Positions 33,075-42,925 of a DNA stretch of 64,000 nt are shown here, in pieces; position 1 is the first letter of the stretch; each line of letters begins with the position of its first letter. Source of the DNA: Glycomyces amatae (lineage in GTDB: Bacteria; Actinomycetota; Actinomycetes; Mycobacteriales; Micromonosporaceae); the NCBI RefSeq assembly GCF_020991375.1, contig NZ_JAJLQZ010000014.1:62001-126000 (forward strand), read 5' to 3'. The notes under the pieces were generated by a model that saw only the letters and a program-made list of their open reading frames with translations, did not search any database and was not told the origin of the DNA. A program made the position numbers and the translations under genes.

Positions 33075-36000
33075 TTACAGATCGCCATCGGCCGCGGGAT
33101 CGCGCAGGGGCCGCAGCCCCGTTCCGGTCGGCGGGGTGAAGGCGTAGCGGCCGAGCATGTTGATGTGCTCGAAGCCGAGCGGGGTGAGCTTGGCGGCGTC
33201 TTCGATATTGACCGTCTCGCCGCGGCCGCGGAGCTCGGCGAGGGCCGCGTCGATGTAACGGGTGTTCCACAGGACCACGGCGTTGAGGACCAGGCCGAGC
33301 GCGCCGAGCTGGTCCTCCTGGCCCTCGCGGTAGGACTTGTACATCTGGCCGCGTTGCCCGTGGTAGATCCGGCGGGCGAGCTGGTGTCGGGACTCGGTCA
33401 TGTTCTGCTGGCGGCCGATCTGGCGGCGGTAGGTCTCGTCGACGGGGTCGACGAGGGCGAGCAGGTGGACGGTCTTGGCGATGCGGCCGTACTCGGCGAA
33501 GGCCTGGCCCAGCGGGATCGGATTGCCCTCGCGCGAGAGCATCCGCAGCAGGTCGTAGGCGCGGACGCGCCCGTCGACGAGGGATCCGGCGACGCGGACC
33601 ATGTCGCTCCAGCGGGTGCGGATGCGGGCGAGGTTGACCTTGTGGCGGGCGATCGCGTTCAGCGGCCCGTAGTCGCCGTCGAGGCCGTCAGGTCCGGGTG
33701 CGCGCCACAGCCGCTGGTCGGCGAGGTCGGCGATGCGGGGCGCGAACCGGTAGCCGAGCAGCCGGAACATCCCGAAGACCATGTCGGAGTAGGAGGCGGT
33801 GTCGGAGGTGACCATTTCCGGGTCGGGTCCGGCGTCGAGGTTGAGCAGGGTGTCGAGGACGTACAGGGAATCGCGGACGGTCCCGGGGACGACGGTCGCG
33901 CCGATCCCAGAGAACTGGTCGTTCATGGCGTTCAACCAGGTCAGGCCGTGGCCGCGCCCGAAGTACTTCGGGTTGGGGGCGGCGTTGATCGTCGCGACGG
34001 GCACGGCGAACCGCAGCCCGTCGACCGAGGCGACCAGGCCGCCGCCCCACAGCGCGGCGGTGGCGATCGCGCCCTGGGCCTCGATCAGGCGCGCGTTCGC
34101 GGCCGAGAACGTCTCGGCGCGCAGGTAGTTCTGGGCGACGTGGGAAAGCCGGTCCCGGGTCAGGGCCGGGTCGCCGGCCTTGGTCACCGGGGTGAGGCCG
34201 ACGTTGCACGCCTCGGCGACCAGCAGCGCCGCGGCGGTGATGTGGAGGCCTTCCAATCGCGTGGCCGACCCGGAGACGTTGGTGAACTCGTCGAGGCACC
34301 CGGTCCAGGCGTGGACTTCGAGCAGCAGCTCGGGCAGGTCCACGCGCGGGAGCATCGCGCCGACCGCCGCGCGCAGCGCCCCTTGCGAGGCGGGCTCGGC
34401 GAGGGCGTCGAGCCGGGAGACGGCCAGGCGCATCCGGCCCTCGGCGTCCTCCTCGATCCGCACCCCGGCGTCGGGGCCGGCCTCGGCGATCCGGTCGGCC
34501 AGTTGCTGCCACCCGGCGTCGAGCTCGGCGCAGACCTCGGCCAGGTGCGCTTCGACGCCGCCGGTCAGGCCGAGCGCGGTCAGGACTTCGTCGCGCACCA
34601 GGATCCACTCGGCGCCGTCGAGGAGCTGCGCTCTAGGGTCGGCCCACCGGTTCGAGGGCGAGGCGAACACGTCGCGGCGCCGCAGCGCCCGGTGCAGGGA
34701 TTCGAGGATGCACAGCACGTAGGCGTCGCGGTCGACCTCCCCGGGCAGCAGCGCCCGGTTGGCGAAGACCGCCCGGTGCCACAGCCGCGGCACCAGGTCC
34801 TCGTTGACCTCGGCCTCGCGCAGCGGCTTCTGGGAGACGCGGCGGCGGGCCAGCTCGGGCAGGCGGCGCACCTCGGCCAGCAGGTCGGACGCGGCCGGAG
34901 TCGATCCCAGCGGCAGGGCCTCGGCAAGCAGGATCAGGAACGGGCGGACGCTCTGGTACTTCCCGGCCAGGCGCTGCCGCATGGCCGTCTCCCCGGCAGA
35001 GTCGTCGGGGACGAGCTCGACGACGACGTCGGCGGCGCCGACGACCTCGGCGCGGGAGGCAACCTGCTCCACGGCCGCCCATGCTTCCGTCACCGAAACC
35101 GTGTCCTCGGCCGACTCCAGGAACTCCACGAACGCCCTGGTCGTGGCCGCCAACGTGGTCGAGGCCCGCTCCAGGCGCGGCAGCGACTCCATCCGTCCCG
35201 CCTTTGCCTCGCGCTTGGCCGCCGAGATCAGGCGCGTCGCCATGAGCACGTGGAACAGGTCGAGCGCGTCGTCGACGGCGTGCTCTTCGAGGGCGCGCGC
35301 CGCCGCCAGGAGCGTCGCCGTCTGCCGCGGCTCGGCCAACTGACCGATCAGCGGCGCCTTCGAGGTCAGCCCGTAGCGGGCCAACTGCTTGAGCCGGTTC
35401 GTCGGCACCGCCTGGACCTGCGCCTTCCGCGCCCCGATCCCCAGCACGTCCTCGGCCCGGTGCAGCGCCTCGCTCATCGCCCGGCCGCTGATCTTCCGTG
35501 GCGGCCGCCGCAGCCGCTCCAGTTCGGAGTACCGCGCACCGACCGGGACCGCGAGCAGGCGCCGGAGCCGTTCAGGCAGTTCGGGGTCCGCGCCGGCGGC
35601 GGCCTCGGCGATCATCCCGTAGAGCCGGTCGGCCGCCCCGCGGCGCACCGCGGCGACCAAGCGCGCGAGGACGCTCGCGCCCGGCAGCAGCACCCGGTGA
35701 TGCCGCAGCCAGGCCACCGCCTGGTCGAACAGGTGCCGCGGGCCCTCGGTGTGGGTCCAGGCCCGGCCCTCCAGGAACTCCCGCAGCGGGGCCTCGGCGT
35801 CGGCGAAGTCGTGCAGGCCCAGCTCGGTGCGGATCTCGGCGGCGTGCTCCCACCGCAGCGCGGCCCGCTCGGTGTACCGCTTGACCACCGAGGGGTCCTC
35901 AACGCCGAGCTGGACCGCGAGGTAGTCGACCACCTGCCACGGCACGTCGAGCGGGTCGGACAGGAACGTCCCCAGGAACCGGACCGTGGTCAGTTGCAGG

Positions 36001-36158
36001 GCGAACCCCAGGCGCACATGGTCGGCGCGGCGCCGGTCGACCAGCAGCAGGTCCGCGTCGTCGAGGAAGAAGAACCGCTCCAGATCCCGCCGGGACGGAT
36101 CCTCCTGGTACCGACCGAACCTCGCGACCTCGTCATCACTCAAGAACTCAACAGGCAT
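33075..36158 (-). CDS. tnpA: Tn3-family transposase
   Basis: This 1,027-residue enzyme is full length for the family. The N-terminal DUF4158-type DNA-binding region (FLSDDEVARFGRYQEDPSRR) is followed by a long helical linker and the Tn3 DDE core. Asp lies in SVDGLRFAVPV, Asp in VTSDTASYSDMVFGMFRLLG, and the final Glu in the helix region around NMTESRHQLARRIYHGQRGQ. It catalyses replicative transposition from the 37-bp ends. It reads away from the right end, starting 42 bases inside it. The complementary strand is open for about 1,000 codons but is only a shadow. Confidence 0.93.
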   Translation of the reverse strand: MPVEFLSDDEVARFGRYQEDPSRRDLERFFFLDDADLLLVDRRRADHVRLGFALQLTTVRFLGTFLSDPLDVPWQVVDYLAVQLGVEDPSVVKRYTERAALRWEHAAEIRTELGLHDFADAEAPLREFLEGRAWTHTEGPRHLFDQAVAWLRHHRVLLPGASVLARLVAAVRRGAADRLYGMIAEAAAGADPELPERLRRLLAVPVGARYSELERLRRPPRKISGRAMSEALHRAEDVLGIGARKAQVQAVPTNRLKQLARYGLTSKAPLIGQLAEPRQTATLLAAARALEEHAVDDALDLFHVLMATRLISAAKREAKAGRMESLPRLERASTTLAATTRAFVEFLESAEDTVSVTEAWAAVEQVASRAEVVGAADVVVELVPDDSAGETAMRQRLAGKYQSVRPFLILLAEALPLGSTPAASDLLAEVRRLPELARRRVSQKPLREAEVNEDLVPRLWHRAVFANRALLPGEVDRDAYVLCILESLHRALRRRDVFASPSNRWADPRAQLLDGAEWILVRDEVLTALGLTGGVEAHLAEVCAELDAGWQQLADRIAEAGPDAGVRIEEDAEGRMRLAVSRLDALAEPASQGALRAAVGAMLPRVDLPELLLEVHAWTGCLDEFTNVSGSATRLEGLHITAAALLVAEACNVGLTPVTKAGDPALTRDRLSHVAQNYLRAETFSAANARLIEAQGAIATAALWGGGLVASVDGLRFAVPVATINAAPNPKYFGRGHGLTWLNAMNDQFSGIGATVVPGTVRDSLYVLDTLLNLDAGPDPEMVTSDTASYSDMVFGMFRLLGYRFAPRIADLADQRLWRAPGPDGLDGDYGPLNAIARHKVNLARIRTRWSDMVRVAGSLVDGRVRAYDLLRMLSREGNPIPLGQAFAEYGRIAKTVHLLALVDPVDETYRRQIGRQQNMTESRHQLARRIYHGQRGQMYKSYREGQEDQLGALGLVLNAVVLWNTRYIDAALAELRGRGETVNIEDAAKLTPLGFEHINMLGRYAFTPPTGTGLRPLRDPAADGDL

Positions 36159-36199
36159 GTGAGGAACCTACGAGCCCAACGGATCAGCCCCTAAAGATC

Positions 36200-36236
36200 C
36201 CGACGGAGGATCCTGTTCCGATATTCCTCAACCCCC
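36200..36236 (-). repeat. Right terminal inverted repeat of Tn3 element
   Basis: This is the reverse complement of the left repeat, ending CTCAACCCCC. The last C probably belongs to the target copy CGAAG. Confidence 0.92.
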
Positions 36237-36240
36237 GAAG

Positions 36241-36593
36241 ACGCCAAAGGACACACGATCGAGTTCCGGGAAGACCGCACCTTCACCGCCGTCGGCGACA
36301 CGTTCGGAGCTGGGTTCGGCCATGACGTGCCCGCGGGAACGTTCGACGGCACCTGGCAGCTCTGCGCCGACCATCGCGGGTTCCATGACTGGGAAGATGA
36401 CGAGGTTGTCCATGTCGACTGCTCCACGGCTGCGGTCGAAGGACGGTGGATTGCGCTCGAGGCCCCTGAAGGCGCAGTTGAACCGTGGCTCGACGACGTG
36501 TTCTTCACCGGTGCAGACGATGAGCTCCGGCTCTACCCCTGGTTCATCGATGTCGGCCCTGAAGAGGATGCCTTCTACGAAAAAGTCAGCTGA
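36241..36593 (+). pseudogene. 3' part of lipoprotein gene split by Tn3 transposon
   Basis: It continues the frame of 30292-30451: AKGHTIEFREDRTFTAVGDT, then DGTWQLCADHRGFHDWEDDE and LRLYPWFIDVGPEEDAFYEK. The rejoined protein would have about 170 residues with a lipid-anchor signal. The family is not recognised. Confidence 0.7.
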
Positions 36594-36614
36594 GGCGAAG
36601 GCGCTGGCGGATGT

Positions 36615-37403
36615 TCAGTCCAGGACGAGGAGTACGCCGGTGGCGTCGTCGCTGGTCTTGCCACGCAAGCTTGTCGCCGGATGGTCCCGGTCGGCCTGGT
36701 GCACGGTGTCGATGAGCGCGGGCATGCCGTCAGTGGTTGCGGCATCAACCAGGCCTTCCCATGTCCAGCCGTACCACCCCACCAGTCGGGTCAGGCCGTC
36801 CGAGCACAGTGCCGCGCGGGCGCCCGGTGATGCGGGGAAGGTACCGCGGAGCGCTTCGGTGGCAGCGCCGGGATCGGCGGCCGCGACGAAGTACCCGCCG
36901 GGGCGGTTGCGGACGCTCGCGACGTACTCCAGCGGGTAGCGGCGGGCGCCGCCGATCATGACCGGCTCGGGCGCGGCAGGGAGGTGGTCGGCCCGGTCGT
37001 CGCACACCACGACCGGCGCAGCATCGGCGGCGGCCTGCCAGACGAGCGTGGCGTCCCCGAGCACGAGATACTCGACATCATCGCCGCGGTGCCGGAGGAT
37101 CGCGACCTGCGCCGCCGGGGTGAGCGGATTCGCCAGGTCGCACGTGTCCTCATGGAGGGCGGCGACCTCGCGGATCGCGTCGGCCACGACCAGATCGAGG
37201 CCCCACCGCCCGGCGCTGAGTTCCTGCGTCAGCGCCTGGCCGAGCGCGGCGACGAACCAGGGCACGTCGTGGCGGCAGCCGTCGCCGGGCGGGCGCGTCA
37301 CCCCATCGAGGACGACCGCCCAGCCCTCACCGGACCCGTACCAGTCCTCATTGGGGACCGCATCGCTCCCGGGCGCGGACGCCGCAGACACTATTGCAAG
37401 CAT
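36615..37403 (-). CDS. PP2C-like phosphatase domain protein
   Basis: This 262-residue protein starts at the ATG at 37403. It shows a PP2C-type layout: PNEDWYGSGEGWAVVLDGVT (metal-binding Asp), VEYLVLGDATLVWQ, ARAALCSDGLTRLVGWYGWT (Asp) and a final GKTSDDATGVLLVLD (Asp). It should be a metal-dependent Ser/Thr phosphatase or a pseudophosphatase, since the first motif departs from the usual RxxNED. It is divergent from the mutasome operon; any link is unknown. Confidence 0.7.
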   Translation of the reverse strand: MLAIVSAASAPGSDAVPNEDWYGSGEGWAVVLDGVTRPPGDGCRHDVPWFVAALGQALTQELSAGRWGLDLVVADAIREVAALHEDTCDLANPLTPAAQVAILRHRGDDVEYLVLGDATLVWQAAADAAPVVVCDDRADHLPAAPEPVMIGGARRYPLEYVASVRNRPGGYFVAAADPGAATEALRGTFPASPGARAALCSDGLTRLVGWYGWTWEGLVDAATTDGMPALIDTVHQADRDHPATSLRGKTSDDATGVLLVLD

Positions 37404-37562
37404 CGTTCCAGCGTAACGGCTACAGCATGCCGATTCGGCCCTCCGACGGCTCCCCAGAGGCCCGCTGCGGCGCCCGGCTCGCGTATGGGCGGCGCGGCCG
37501 TGCCGGTCACCACTTGCCGCCAAGGCGCTTCCCCTCATGCTGTCGTACGGGTATGTTGATGC

Positions 37563-37576
37563 CGTACATGTGTTCG
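37563..37576. promoter_or_regulatory. LexA (SOS) box
   Basis: CGTACATGTGTTCG matches the mycobacterial LexA consensus CGAACRNRYGTTYG at 13 of 14 positions and lies 21 bases before the imuA' start. It predicts DNA-damage induction of the mutasome. Confidence 0.75.
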
Positions 37577-37597
37577 ACAAGGGCTACGGGGGTTGTC

Positions 37598-38326
37598 ATG
37601 TCGTCTGGCAGTGCTGTGCCCGCAGTTCCGGCGGCACTGGTTGCCCAGCTCGGCCTCAAACGCGCCCGGGATCTGGCTCCCGCCCCGGCGAGGGGGGACG
37701 CCGGGGCGGGGATACCCGCACGGCACAGTCTGCCAGTCACCACCGACATTTCCCGGCTCCTGCCCTCCGGCGCCCTCGCCGCCCAGGCCGCCATCAGCGC
37801 CGGGGCCGTGGGCGCGCTCGGTCTGCTGTGGCGCCTCCTCGCCGGGCCCACCACGGCGGGAGCATGGTGCGCGGTCGTAGGCCTGCGCCGGCTCTACCCG
37901 CTCGCCGCGGCCGCGGCCGGTGCGGACCTTGACCGGATCGCCCTGGTCGACGCGGCCGGGCCCCGCATCGCCGATGCCGCGAACGCGCTCGCCGACGGCC
38001 TCGCCGCCCTCGTCGTCCCCTCCGCGGCGTTCACCCCCGCGCAGACACGGCGGCTCGCGTCCAAGGCCCGCCGCGCTGGGACGGCGCTGATCTGGTGGGA
38101 GACGCGCCCAGTGGTCGGTGTGGACGCCCGCCTGAGTGTCACCCGGGTCCGCTGGGAAGGCCTGCGCCCCAACGAAGACCGCCGGTACGGTCACGGCGCC
38201 CTGCGATCGTGCGAGCTGGACGTGGCCGCCGCCTGGCGCACCGGCCGGGGCGCCCGCGAATCCGTCTGGCCCTACGGCGGCCGCCCTGAAGCGTCCAACG
38301 TGGTCGAGCTGCGCAGGCGCCGGTGA
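37598..38326 (+). CDS. imuA': ImuA'-type mutasome protein
   Basis: This 242-residue protein occupies the first place of the imuA'-imuB-dnaE2 operon behind a LexA box. The RecA-like core is recognisable (ISRLLPSGALAAQAAISAGA, then WCAVVGLRRLYPLAAAAAGA, RIALVDAAGPRIADAANALA and RLASKARRAGTALIWWETRP). In mycobacteria ImuA' recruits ImuB and DnaE2 for error-prone lesion bypass. The stop overlaps the imuB GTG by GTGA. The match rests mainly on gene order, as this family diverges fast. Confidence 0.8.
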   Translation: MSSGSAVPAVPAALVAQLGLKRARDLAPAPARGDAGAGIPARHSLPVTTDISRLLPSGALAAQAAISAGAVGALGLLWRLLAGPTTAGAWCAVVGLRRLYPLAAAAAGADLDRIALVDAAGPRIADAANALADGLAALVVPSAAFTPAQTRRLASKARRAGTALIWWETRPVVGVDARLSVTRVRWEGLRPNEDRRYGHGALRSCELDVAAAWRTGRGARESVWPYGGRPEASNVVELRRRR

Positions 38327-39657
38327 CCCGCGTCCTCGTCCTCCTTGTCCACGGCCTCGACGCCGACACCGATCCGGTCCGCTTCAACACCGTGCTCGAC
38401 GTCCTCACCGACCACGCCGCGCACCTCGAGGTCCTCGGACCCGCCGCGGCCGCGCTGCGCCTGCCCGGCCACGGCGACGAAGCCGCCCTGGCGGAGACGA
38501 TTCTCGACGCCGTCTCCGGCCTCACCGGCGCCGACGCCGACATTGGTATTGCCGACACGCTCCTGGCCGCCACCCTCGCCGCTGCCGACGGCCGCATCGT
38601 CCCGCCCGGCGGCGACACCGCGTTCCTCGCGCCTCGCCCGCTCACCGACCTCGTCCGCACCGGTCTGCTCGCGGAGCAGACTGCCGTGACGCTGCACCGC
38701 CTCGGCATTGACACGGTTGGTGCGTTCGTAGATCTCGAGCCCGCCGCGGTGGCCGAGCGCTTCGGCGCCGCCGTCCGCCGCGCCCAGGCGCTCGCCGCAA
38801 CCGAACGCGAACGCCCCCTCATACCCCGCGCGCCCAGTGAGGACCTTGCCGTCCACACCGAACCCGACGAACCCTTCGGGTCGGTCGAGCAGGCCGCCTT
38901 CGCTGCCCGGCCCCTCGCCGAACGGCTCCTGTCCGCGCTCGCCGAACGGAACCTGGCCTGCACGCGGGTCACGATCACGGCCCACGCCGCCTCGGGTCTC
39001 ACCCGGATGCGGACGTGGGCGGTCGACGCCGACACCAACGCCGCGGGCCTGGCCCGCCGGGTCCGCTGGCAGCTCGACGGCTGGCTCGCCGCCGGCGGCA
39101 CCGACGCCATCTCCCGTCTCGAGCTCGCCCCGGCGGGCGTCATGGGCCTCCTGGAGGCCGGGCGCGGGCTGTGGGAGTCGAAGAACCCCGCCCTCGTGCA
39201 AGCCGAGCGGGCGCTGCGCCATGCCGAGACGCTGCTCGGCCCCGGCACCGTGGTCCGCGCCCAGGACGCGGGCGGCCGCGACCTGATCGAGCGGCTACGG
39301 CTGCTGCCGTGGGATGCCGTCGACCGGCCCGAGGCGCGCGGGCCGTGGCCGGGCGCGCTCGTGGGCCCGCCGCCGGTCCTCGTCGACGCCGAACCGGTCG
39401 CGGTCACCGACGCCGCCGGGGCGCCGGTCGTGTGCGGTGCGCGCGGCACGGTCTCCGCGGCGCCCGCGTTCCTCGCCCCCGCCCGCGGCGGCCGGGTCCC
39501 GATCACGGCCTGGGCCGGGCCCTGGCCGGTGACCGAACGCTGGTGGGGGCCGGGCTCGCGCCGCTACACCCGCCTCCAGGTCGTCCTCGCCGACGCCCGC
39601 GCCGCGCTTCTGGTGTGCGAGGACCAGCAGTGGACCGTGGCGGGCTGGTATGGCTGA
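38323..39657 (+). CDS. imuB: ImuB, Y-family-like mutasome subunit
   Basis: This 444-residue protein is shorter than typical ImuB (about 520). Y-family polymerase palm and finger folds are recognisable (GIADTLLAATLAAADGRIVP, then TLHRLGIDTVGAFVDLEPAA, the helix-hairpin-helix region), but the catalytic acidic pair is absent, as expected for this non-catalytic family. The C-terminal half resembles the little-finger and linker region. I did not recognise a clear beta-clamp motif. It overlaps imuA' by GTGA and dnaE2 by eight bases, so production is coupled. Confidence 0.85.
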   Translation: MTRVLVLLVHGLDADTDPVRFNTVLDVLTDHAAHLEVLGPAAAALRLPGHGDEAALAETILDAVSGLTGADADIGIADTLLAATLAAADGRIVPPGGDTAFLAPRPLTDLVRTGLLAEQTAVTLHRLGIDTVGAFVDLEPAAVAERFGAAVRRAQALAATERERPLIPRAPSEDLAVHTEPDEPFGSVEQAAFAARPLAERLLSALAERNLACTRVTITAHAASGLTRMRTWAVDADTNAAGLARRVRWQLDGWLAAGGTDAISRLELAPAGVMGLLEAGRGLWESKNPALVQAERALRHAETLLGPGTVVRAQDAGGRDLIERLRLLPWDAVDRPEARGPWPGALVGPPPVLVDAEPVAVTDAAGAPVVCGARGTVSAAPAFLAPARGGRVPITAWAGPWPVTERWWGPGSRRYTRLQVVLADARAALLVCEDQQWTVAGWYG

Positions 39658-42600
39658 GCCGCCGTACGCGGAGCTACACGCGCACTCCTACTACTCCTTC
39701 GGGGACGGCGCCGACGCTCCCGCCGACCTCGTCGCCGAGGCCGCCCGGCTCGGGCACACCGCACTGGCGATCACCGACCACGACGGCCTCTACGCCGTCC
39801 CCGAGTTCGCCGCGGCCGCCGCCGAGGCCGGGCTGCCCACGGTCTTCGGGGCTGAACTGGGGCTTGGGACGGTTCGGCCTCGGCGCGGCCGCATCGACCC
39901 GGCCGGCGAGCATCTGGTGGTGCTGGCCCGCAGCCCGGACGGCTATCGACGCCTGTCGCGCGCGATCACCGAAGCCAAGCTCGCTGGCGGCGTCAAGGAC
40001 CTGCCGAGCTACGACCTCGACCGGTTGGCCGCGCACGCCACCGGACAGTGGACGGTCCTGACCGGCTGCCGCAAGGGCCTGCTCAACACGGCACTCGACA
40101 CCGACGGCCCGCAGGCGGCCGAACGGGCACTCCGTGAGCTGGTCGACCGGTTCGGGCCCGGGAATGTCGCGGTCGAGGTCACCTGCCATGACCTGCCCGG
40201 CGACACTGCCCGGATCGAAACGCTCGCCGCCCTCGCCCGCCGCTGCCGCGTCCCGGTCGTGGCCACCAACAATGCCCACTACGCGGCGCCCCGCCGCGCC
40301 AAAGCCGCCGCGGCACTGGCCGCCATCAGGTCGGGACGCACCCTCGACCAGGCCGACCCCTACCTGCCTGCCAACGCTGGAGCGCACCTGCGCAGTGGTG
40401 CCGAGATGGCGTTGCGTTTCCCCGACCTGCCCGAAGCGGTCGAACAGGCCGTCACCATCGCCGCGGCGTGCGCGTTCGACCTCGAACTGTTGGCGCCGCG
40501 CCTGCCGCACTTCCCGGTCCCACCCGAGCACGACGACGTCTCCTACCTGGCCACACTGACCATCGCCGGCGCACGCGAACGGTACGGGCCACCCGAAGCC
40601 GAGCGAGTGCCCGGCGCGTGGGCCCAACTCGACCGCGAACTGCGTGTCATCAACGCGTTGGGGTTCGCCGGGTACTTCCTCATCGTCGCCGACATCGTCG
40701 CCTTCTGCCGCCGCCAGAACATCTACTGCCAAGGCCGCGGCTCAGCGGCCAACAGCGCCGTCTGCTACGCCCTGGGCATCACCAATGTGGACCCGGTCGC
40801 CTTCGGGCTGCTGTTCGAACGGTTCCTCTCCGCTGAGCGCGACGGCCCGCCCGACATCGACGTTGACATCGAGTCCGGGCGCAGAGAAGCAGTCATCCAG
40901 TACGTCTACCGGCGGTACGGTCGCGACCGGGCCGCCTTGGTCGCGAATATCATCACGTATCGGCCGCGCTCGGCCGTCCGCGACGTGGCCAAGGCCCTCG
41001 GCCACGCACACAACCAGGCCCTGGCGTGGTCCAAACGCCTCCACCGATGGAGCGGCCTCGACCCCGACGAAGCCGAGGCCATCCCCGCGGACGTGCGGGC
41101 GCTCGCGGGCGAGCTGCGGGACCTGCCCCAACACTTGGGGATCCATCCGGGAGGCATGGTGCTTACCGATCAGCCCGTATCGGAAATCGTCCCGGTCGAA
41201 CCCGCGCGTATGGAGAACCGGACGGTCCTCCAATGGGACAAGGACGGCGCCGCCACCGCGGGCTTGGTGAAGTTCGACCTCTTGGGTCTGGGGATGCTCG
41301 AGGCCTTGCACCGCATGGTCGACCTGGCCGAGGACTTCCACGGCGACCACATCGACCTGGCGATGCTGCCGCCCGACGACGAGGACGTCTACCGGCTCCT
41401 GCGCCGCGCCGACACGGTGGGTGTTTTCCAGGTGGAGAGCCGCGCCCAGATGGCGACGCTGCCGCGTCTGCGTCCGGAGTGCTTCTACGACCTCGTCGTC
41501 GAAGTCGCGCTCATCCGGCCCGGCCCCATCCAGGGCGGCTCGGTCCACCCCTACCTGCGCCGCCGGCACGGCGAACCGTGGCGCCACCTCGTCCACCCCG
41601 TGCTCATGCCCGTGCTCGAGAAAACCCTCGGCGTGCCGCTGTTCCAGGAGCAGTTGATGCAGATCGCGGTCGCGGCCGCCGGCTTCGACGGCGGCGAGGC
41701 CGACCGGCTGCGCCGCGCCATGGGCGCCAAACGATCCGCCGAGCGCATGGAGGAGCTGCAGGCGCGGCTGTACACCGGCATGGCCGAGCGGGGTATCGAA
41801 GGCGCGCAGGCCGACCAGATCTATGAGCAGCTCAAGTCCTTCGCCGACTTTGGCTTCCCCGAGTCACACGCCGCCTCCTTCGCCCACCTCGTGTACGCCT
41901 CGGCCTGGTTCAAATGCCACTACCCGGCCGCGTTCACTGCGGCGCTGCTCGCGAGCCAGCCCATGGGCTTCTACTCACTCGCAAGCCTCGTCGCCGACGC
42001 CCAGCGTCATGGCATCACCGTCGCCGCCCCGGACGTGAACATCAGTGGGCCCGTCGCCTCGCTCATCGCGGCCGACCGCCCGTGCAAGCCACCACTGCAC
42101 GGCGTCGCGGACCTCCGGCTCGGCCTCGACAATGTCACCGGTCTCGGCGCCGCGGCCGCCGGGCGGATCGTGGCCGCACGCGAGGCCGGCGGGCTCTTCC
42201 AGTCCATGGCCGATCTCGCCCGCCGAGCCGGTCTCGACCAAGGCCGCCTGGAGAAACTTGCCATCGCCGGTGCGCTCGGCAGTCTTGAACCCGACCGGCG
42301 CCGGGCGCTGTGGACCGCGGGCATCGTGGATGAGCGGCCCGGTACGATTCCCGGCACCGGCCCGGCCGCGCCCCCGCCGACACTGCCGGGCATGAGTGCC
42401 GCTGACCTCGCCCGCGCCGACTACACCGGCCTGGGCCTCTCCGTCGAGACTCACCCGATGGCACTCGTCCGCAGCATGCTTGACGCCGACGGCGTTCTCA
42501 CCGTTCGGCGCCTGCCGCACATGAAAGACGGCAAACGCGTCGAGATCGCCGGAATCGTGACCCATCGCCAACGCCCCTCAACCGCGAAAGGCGCGACGTT

Positions 42601-42823
42601 CCTGAGTATCGAGGACGAGACCGGCATCGCCAACGTGGTGTGTTCCCAAGGGCTCTGGAAGCGATGGCAGTCCGTGGCCACGGTCGCGAAGGCGCTGCGG
42701 ATCAAAGGCACCGTCGAGAAGGCCCCCGACGCTCCCAAGAGCGCCATGCCGATGGTCGTGGCGTACCAGCTCGCTGAACTGGATCTGAACTTGGCTGTTG
42801 GACCGTCACGTGATTTCCGGTGA
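39650..42823 (+). CDS. dnaE2: Error-prone DNA polymerase III alpha, DnaE2
   Basis: This 1,057-residue C-family polymerase has an N-terminal PHP domain (ELHAHSYYSFGDGADAPADL, then ALAITDHDGLYAVPEF). The palm has QGRGSAANSAVCYALGIT, the metal-binding pair in PDIDVDIESGRREAVIQYVY and the third Asp in GLVKFDLLGLGML. The C-terminal part has helix-hairpin-helix and OB-fold regions (RVEIAGIVTHRQRPS, then GATFLSIEDETGIANVV). It performs mutagenic translesion synthesis with ImuA' and ImuB. All catalytic residues I can check are present. It is the last gene of the SOS operon. Confidence 0.93.
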   Translation: MAEPPYAELHAHSYYSFGDGADAPADLVAEAARLGHTALAITDHDGLYAVPEFAAAAAEAGLPTVFGAELGLGTVRPRRGRIDPAGEHLVVLARSPDGYRRLSRAITEAKLAGGVKDLPSYDLDRLAAHATGQWTVLTGCRKGLLNTALDTDGPQAAERALRELVDRFGPGNVAVEVTCHDLPGDTARIETLAALARRCRVPVVATNNAHYAAPRRAKAAAALAAIRSGRTLDQADPYLPANAGAHLRSGAEMALRFPDLPEAVEQAVTIAAACAFDLELLAPRLPHFPVPPEHDDVSYLATLTIAGARERYGPPEAERVPGAWAQLDRELRVINALGFAGYFLIVADIVAFCRRQNIYCQGRGSAANSAVCYALGITNVDPVAFGLLFERFLSAERDGPPDIDVDIESGRREAVIQYVYRRYGRDRAALVANIITYRPRSAVRDVAKALGHAHNQALAWSKRLHRWSGLDPDEAEAIPADVRALAGELRDLPQHLGIHPGGMVLTDQPVSEIVPVEPARMENRTVLQWDKDGAATAGLVKFDLLGLGMLEALHRMVDLAEDFHGDHIDLAMLPPDDEDVYRLLRRADTVGVFQVESRAQMATLPRLRPECFYDLVVEVALIRPGPIQGGSVHPYLRRRHGEPWRHLVHPVLMPVLEKTLGVPLFQEQLMQIAVAAAGFDGGEADRLRRAMGAKRSAERMEELQARLYTGMAERGIEGAQADQIYEQLKSFADFGFPESHAASFAHLVYASAWFKCHYPAAFTAALLASQPMGFYSLASLVADAQRHGITVAAPDVNISGPVASLIAADRPCKPPLHGVADLRLGLDNVTGLGAAAAGRIVAAREAGGLFQSMADLARRAGLDQGRLEKLAIAGALGSLEPDRRRALWTAGIVDERPGTIPGTGPAAPPPTLPGMSAADLARADYTGLGLSVETHPMALVRSMLDADGVLTVRRLPHMKDGKRVEIAGIVTHRQRPSTAKGATFLSIEDETGIANVVCSQGLWKRWQSVATVAKALRIKGTVEKAPDAPKSAMPMVVAYQLAELDLNLAVGPSRDFR

Positions 42824-42925
42824 CGCCGCCGTGACACCTCATGCCGCCCAACATCATGGACCCACCGTGTCTGCGATCGCCCTTACCATAAACATATTCA
42901 CATACCGTTACCGGAAGGTGATTGC

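Larger units (their letters stand above)
30452..36235. mobile_element. Complete Tn3-family transposon, about 5.8 kb
   Basis: This 5,784-bp element has perfect 36-37-bp terminal inverted repeats beginning GGGGTTGAGG, a Tn3 transposase, a serine resolvase and a candidate res site. The target site GGAAG at 30447-30451 is matched by CGAAG at 36236-36240, a five-base duplication with one changed base. Cargo comprises a membrane-anchored protein, a HEPN-domain protein and a 51-codon gene. All core parts are intact, so it may still be active. Confidence 0.9.

Noticed and set aside
33165..36194. A 1,009-codon plus-strand frame over the transposon
   Set aside because: It is the exact complement of tnpA, which carries recognisable Tn3 motifs; the shadow has none.
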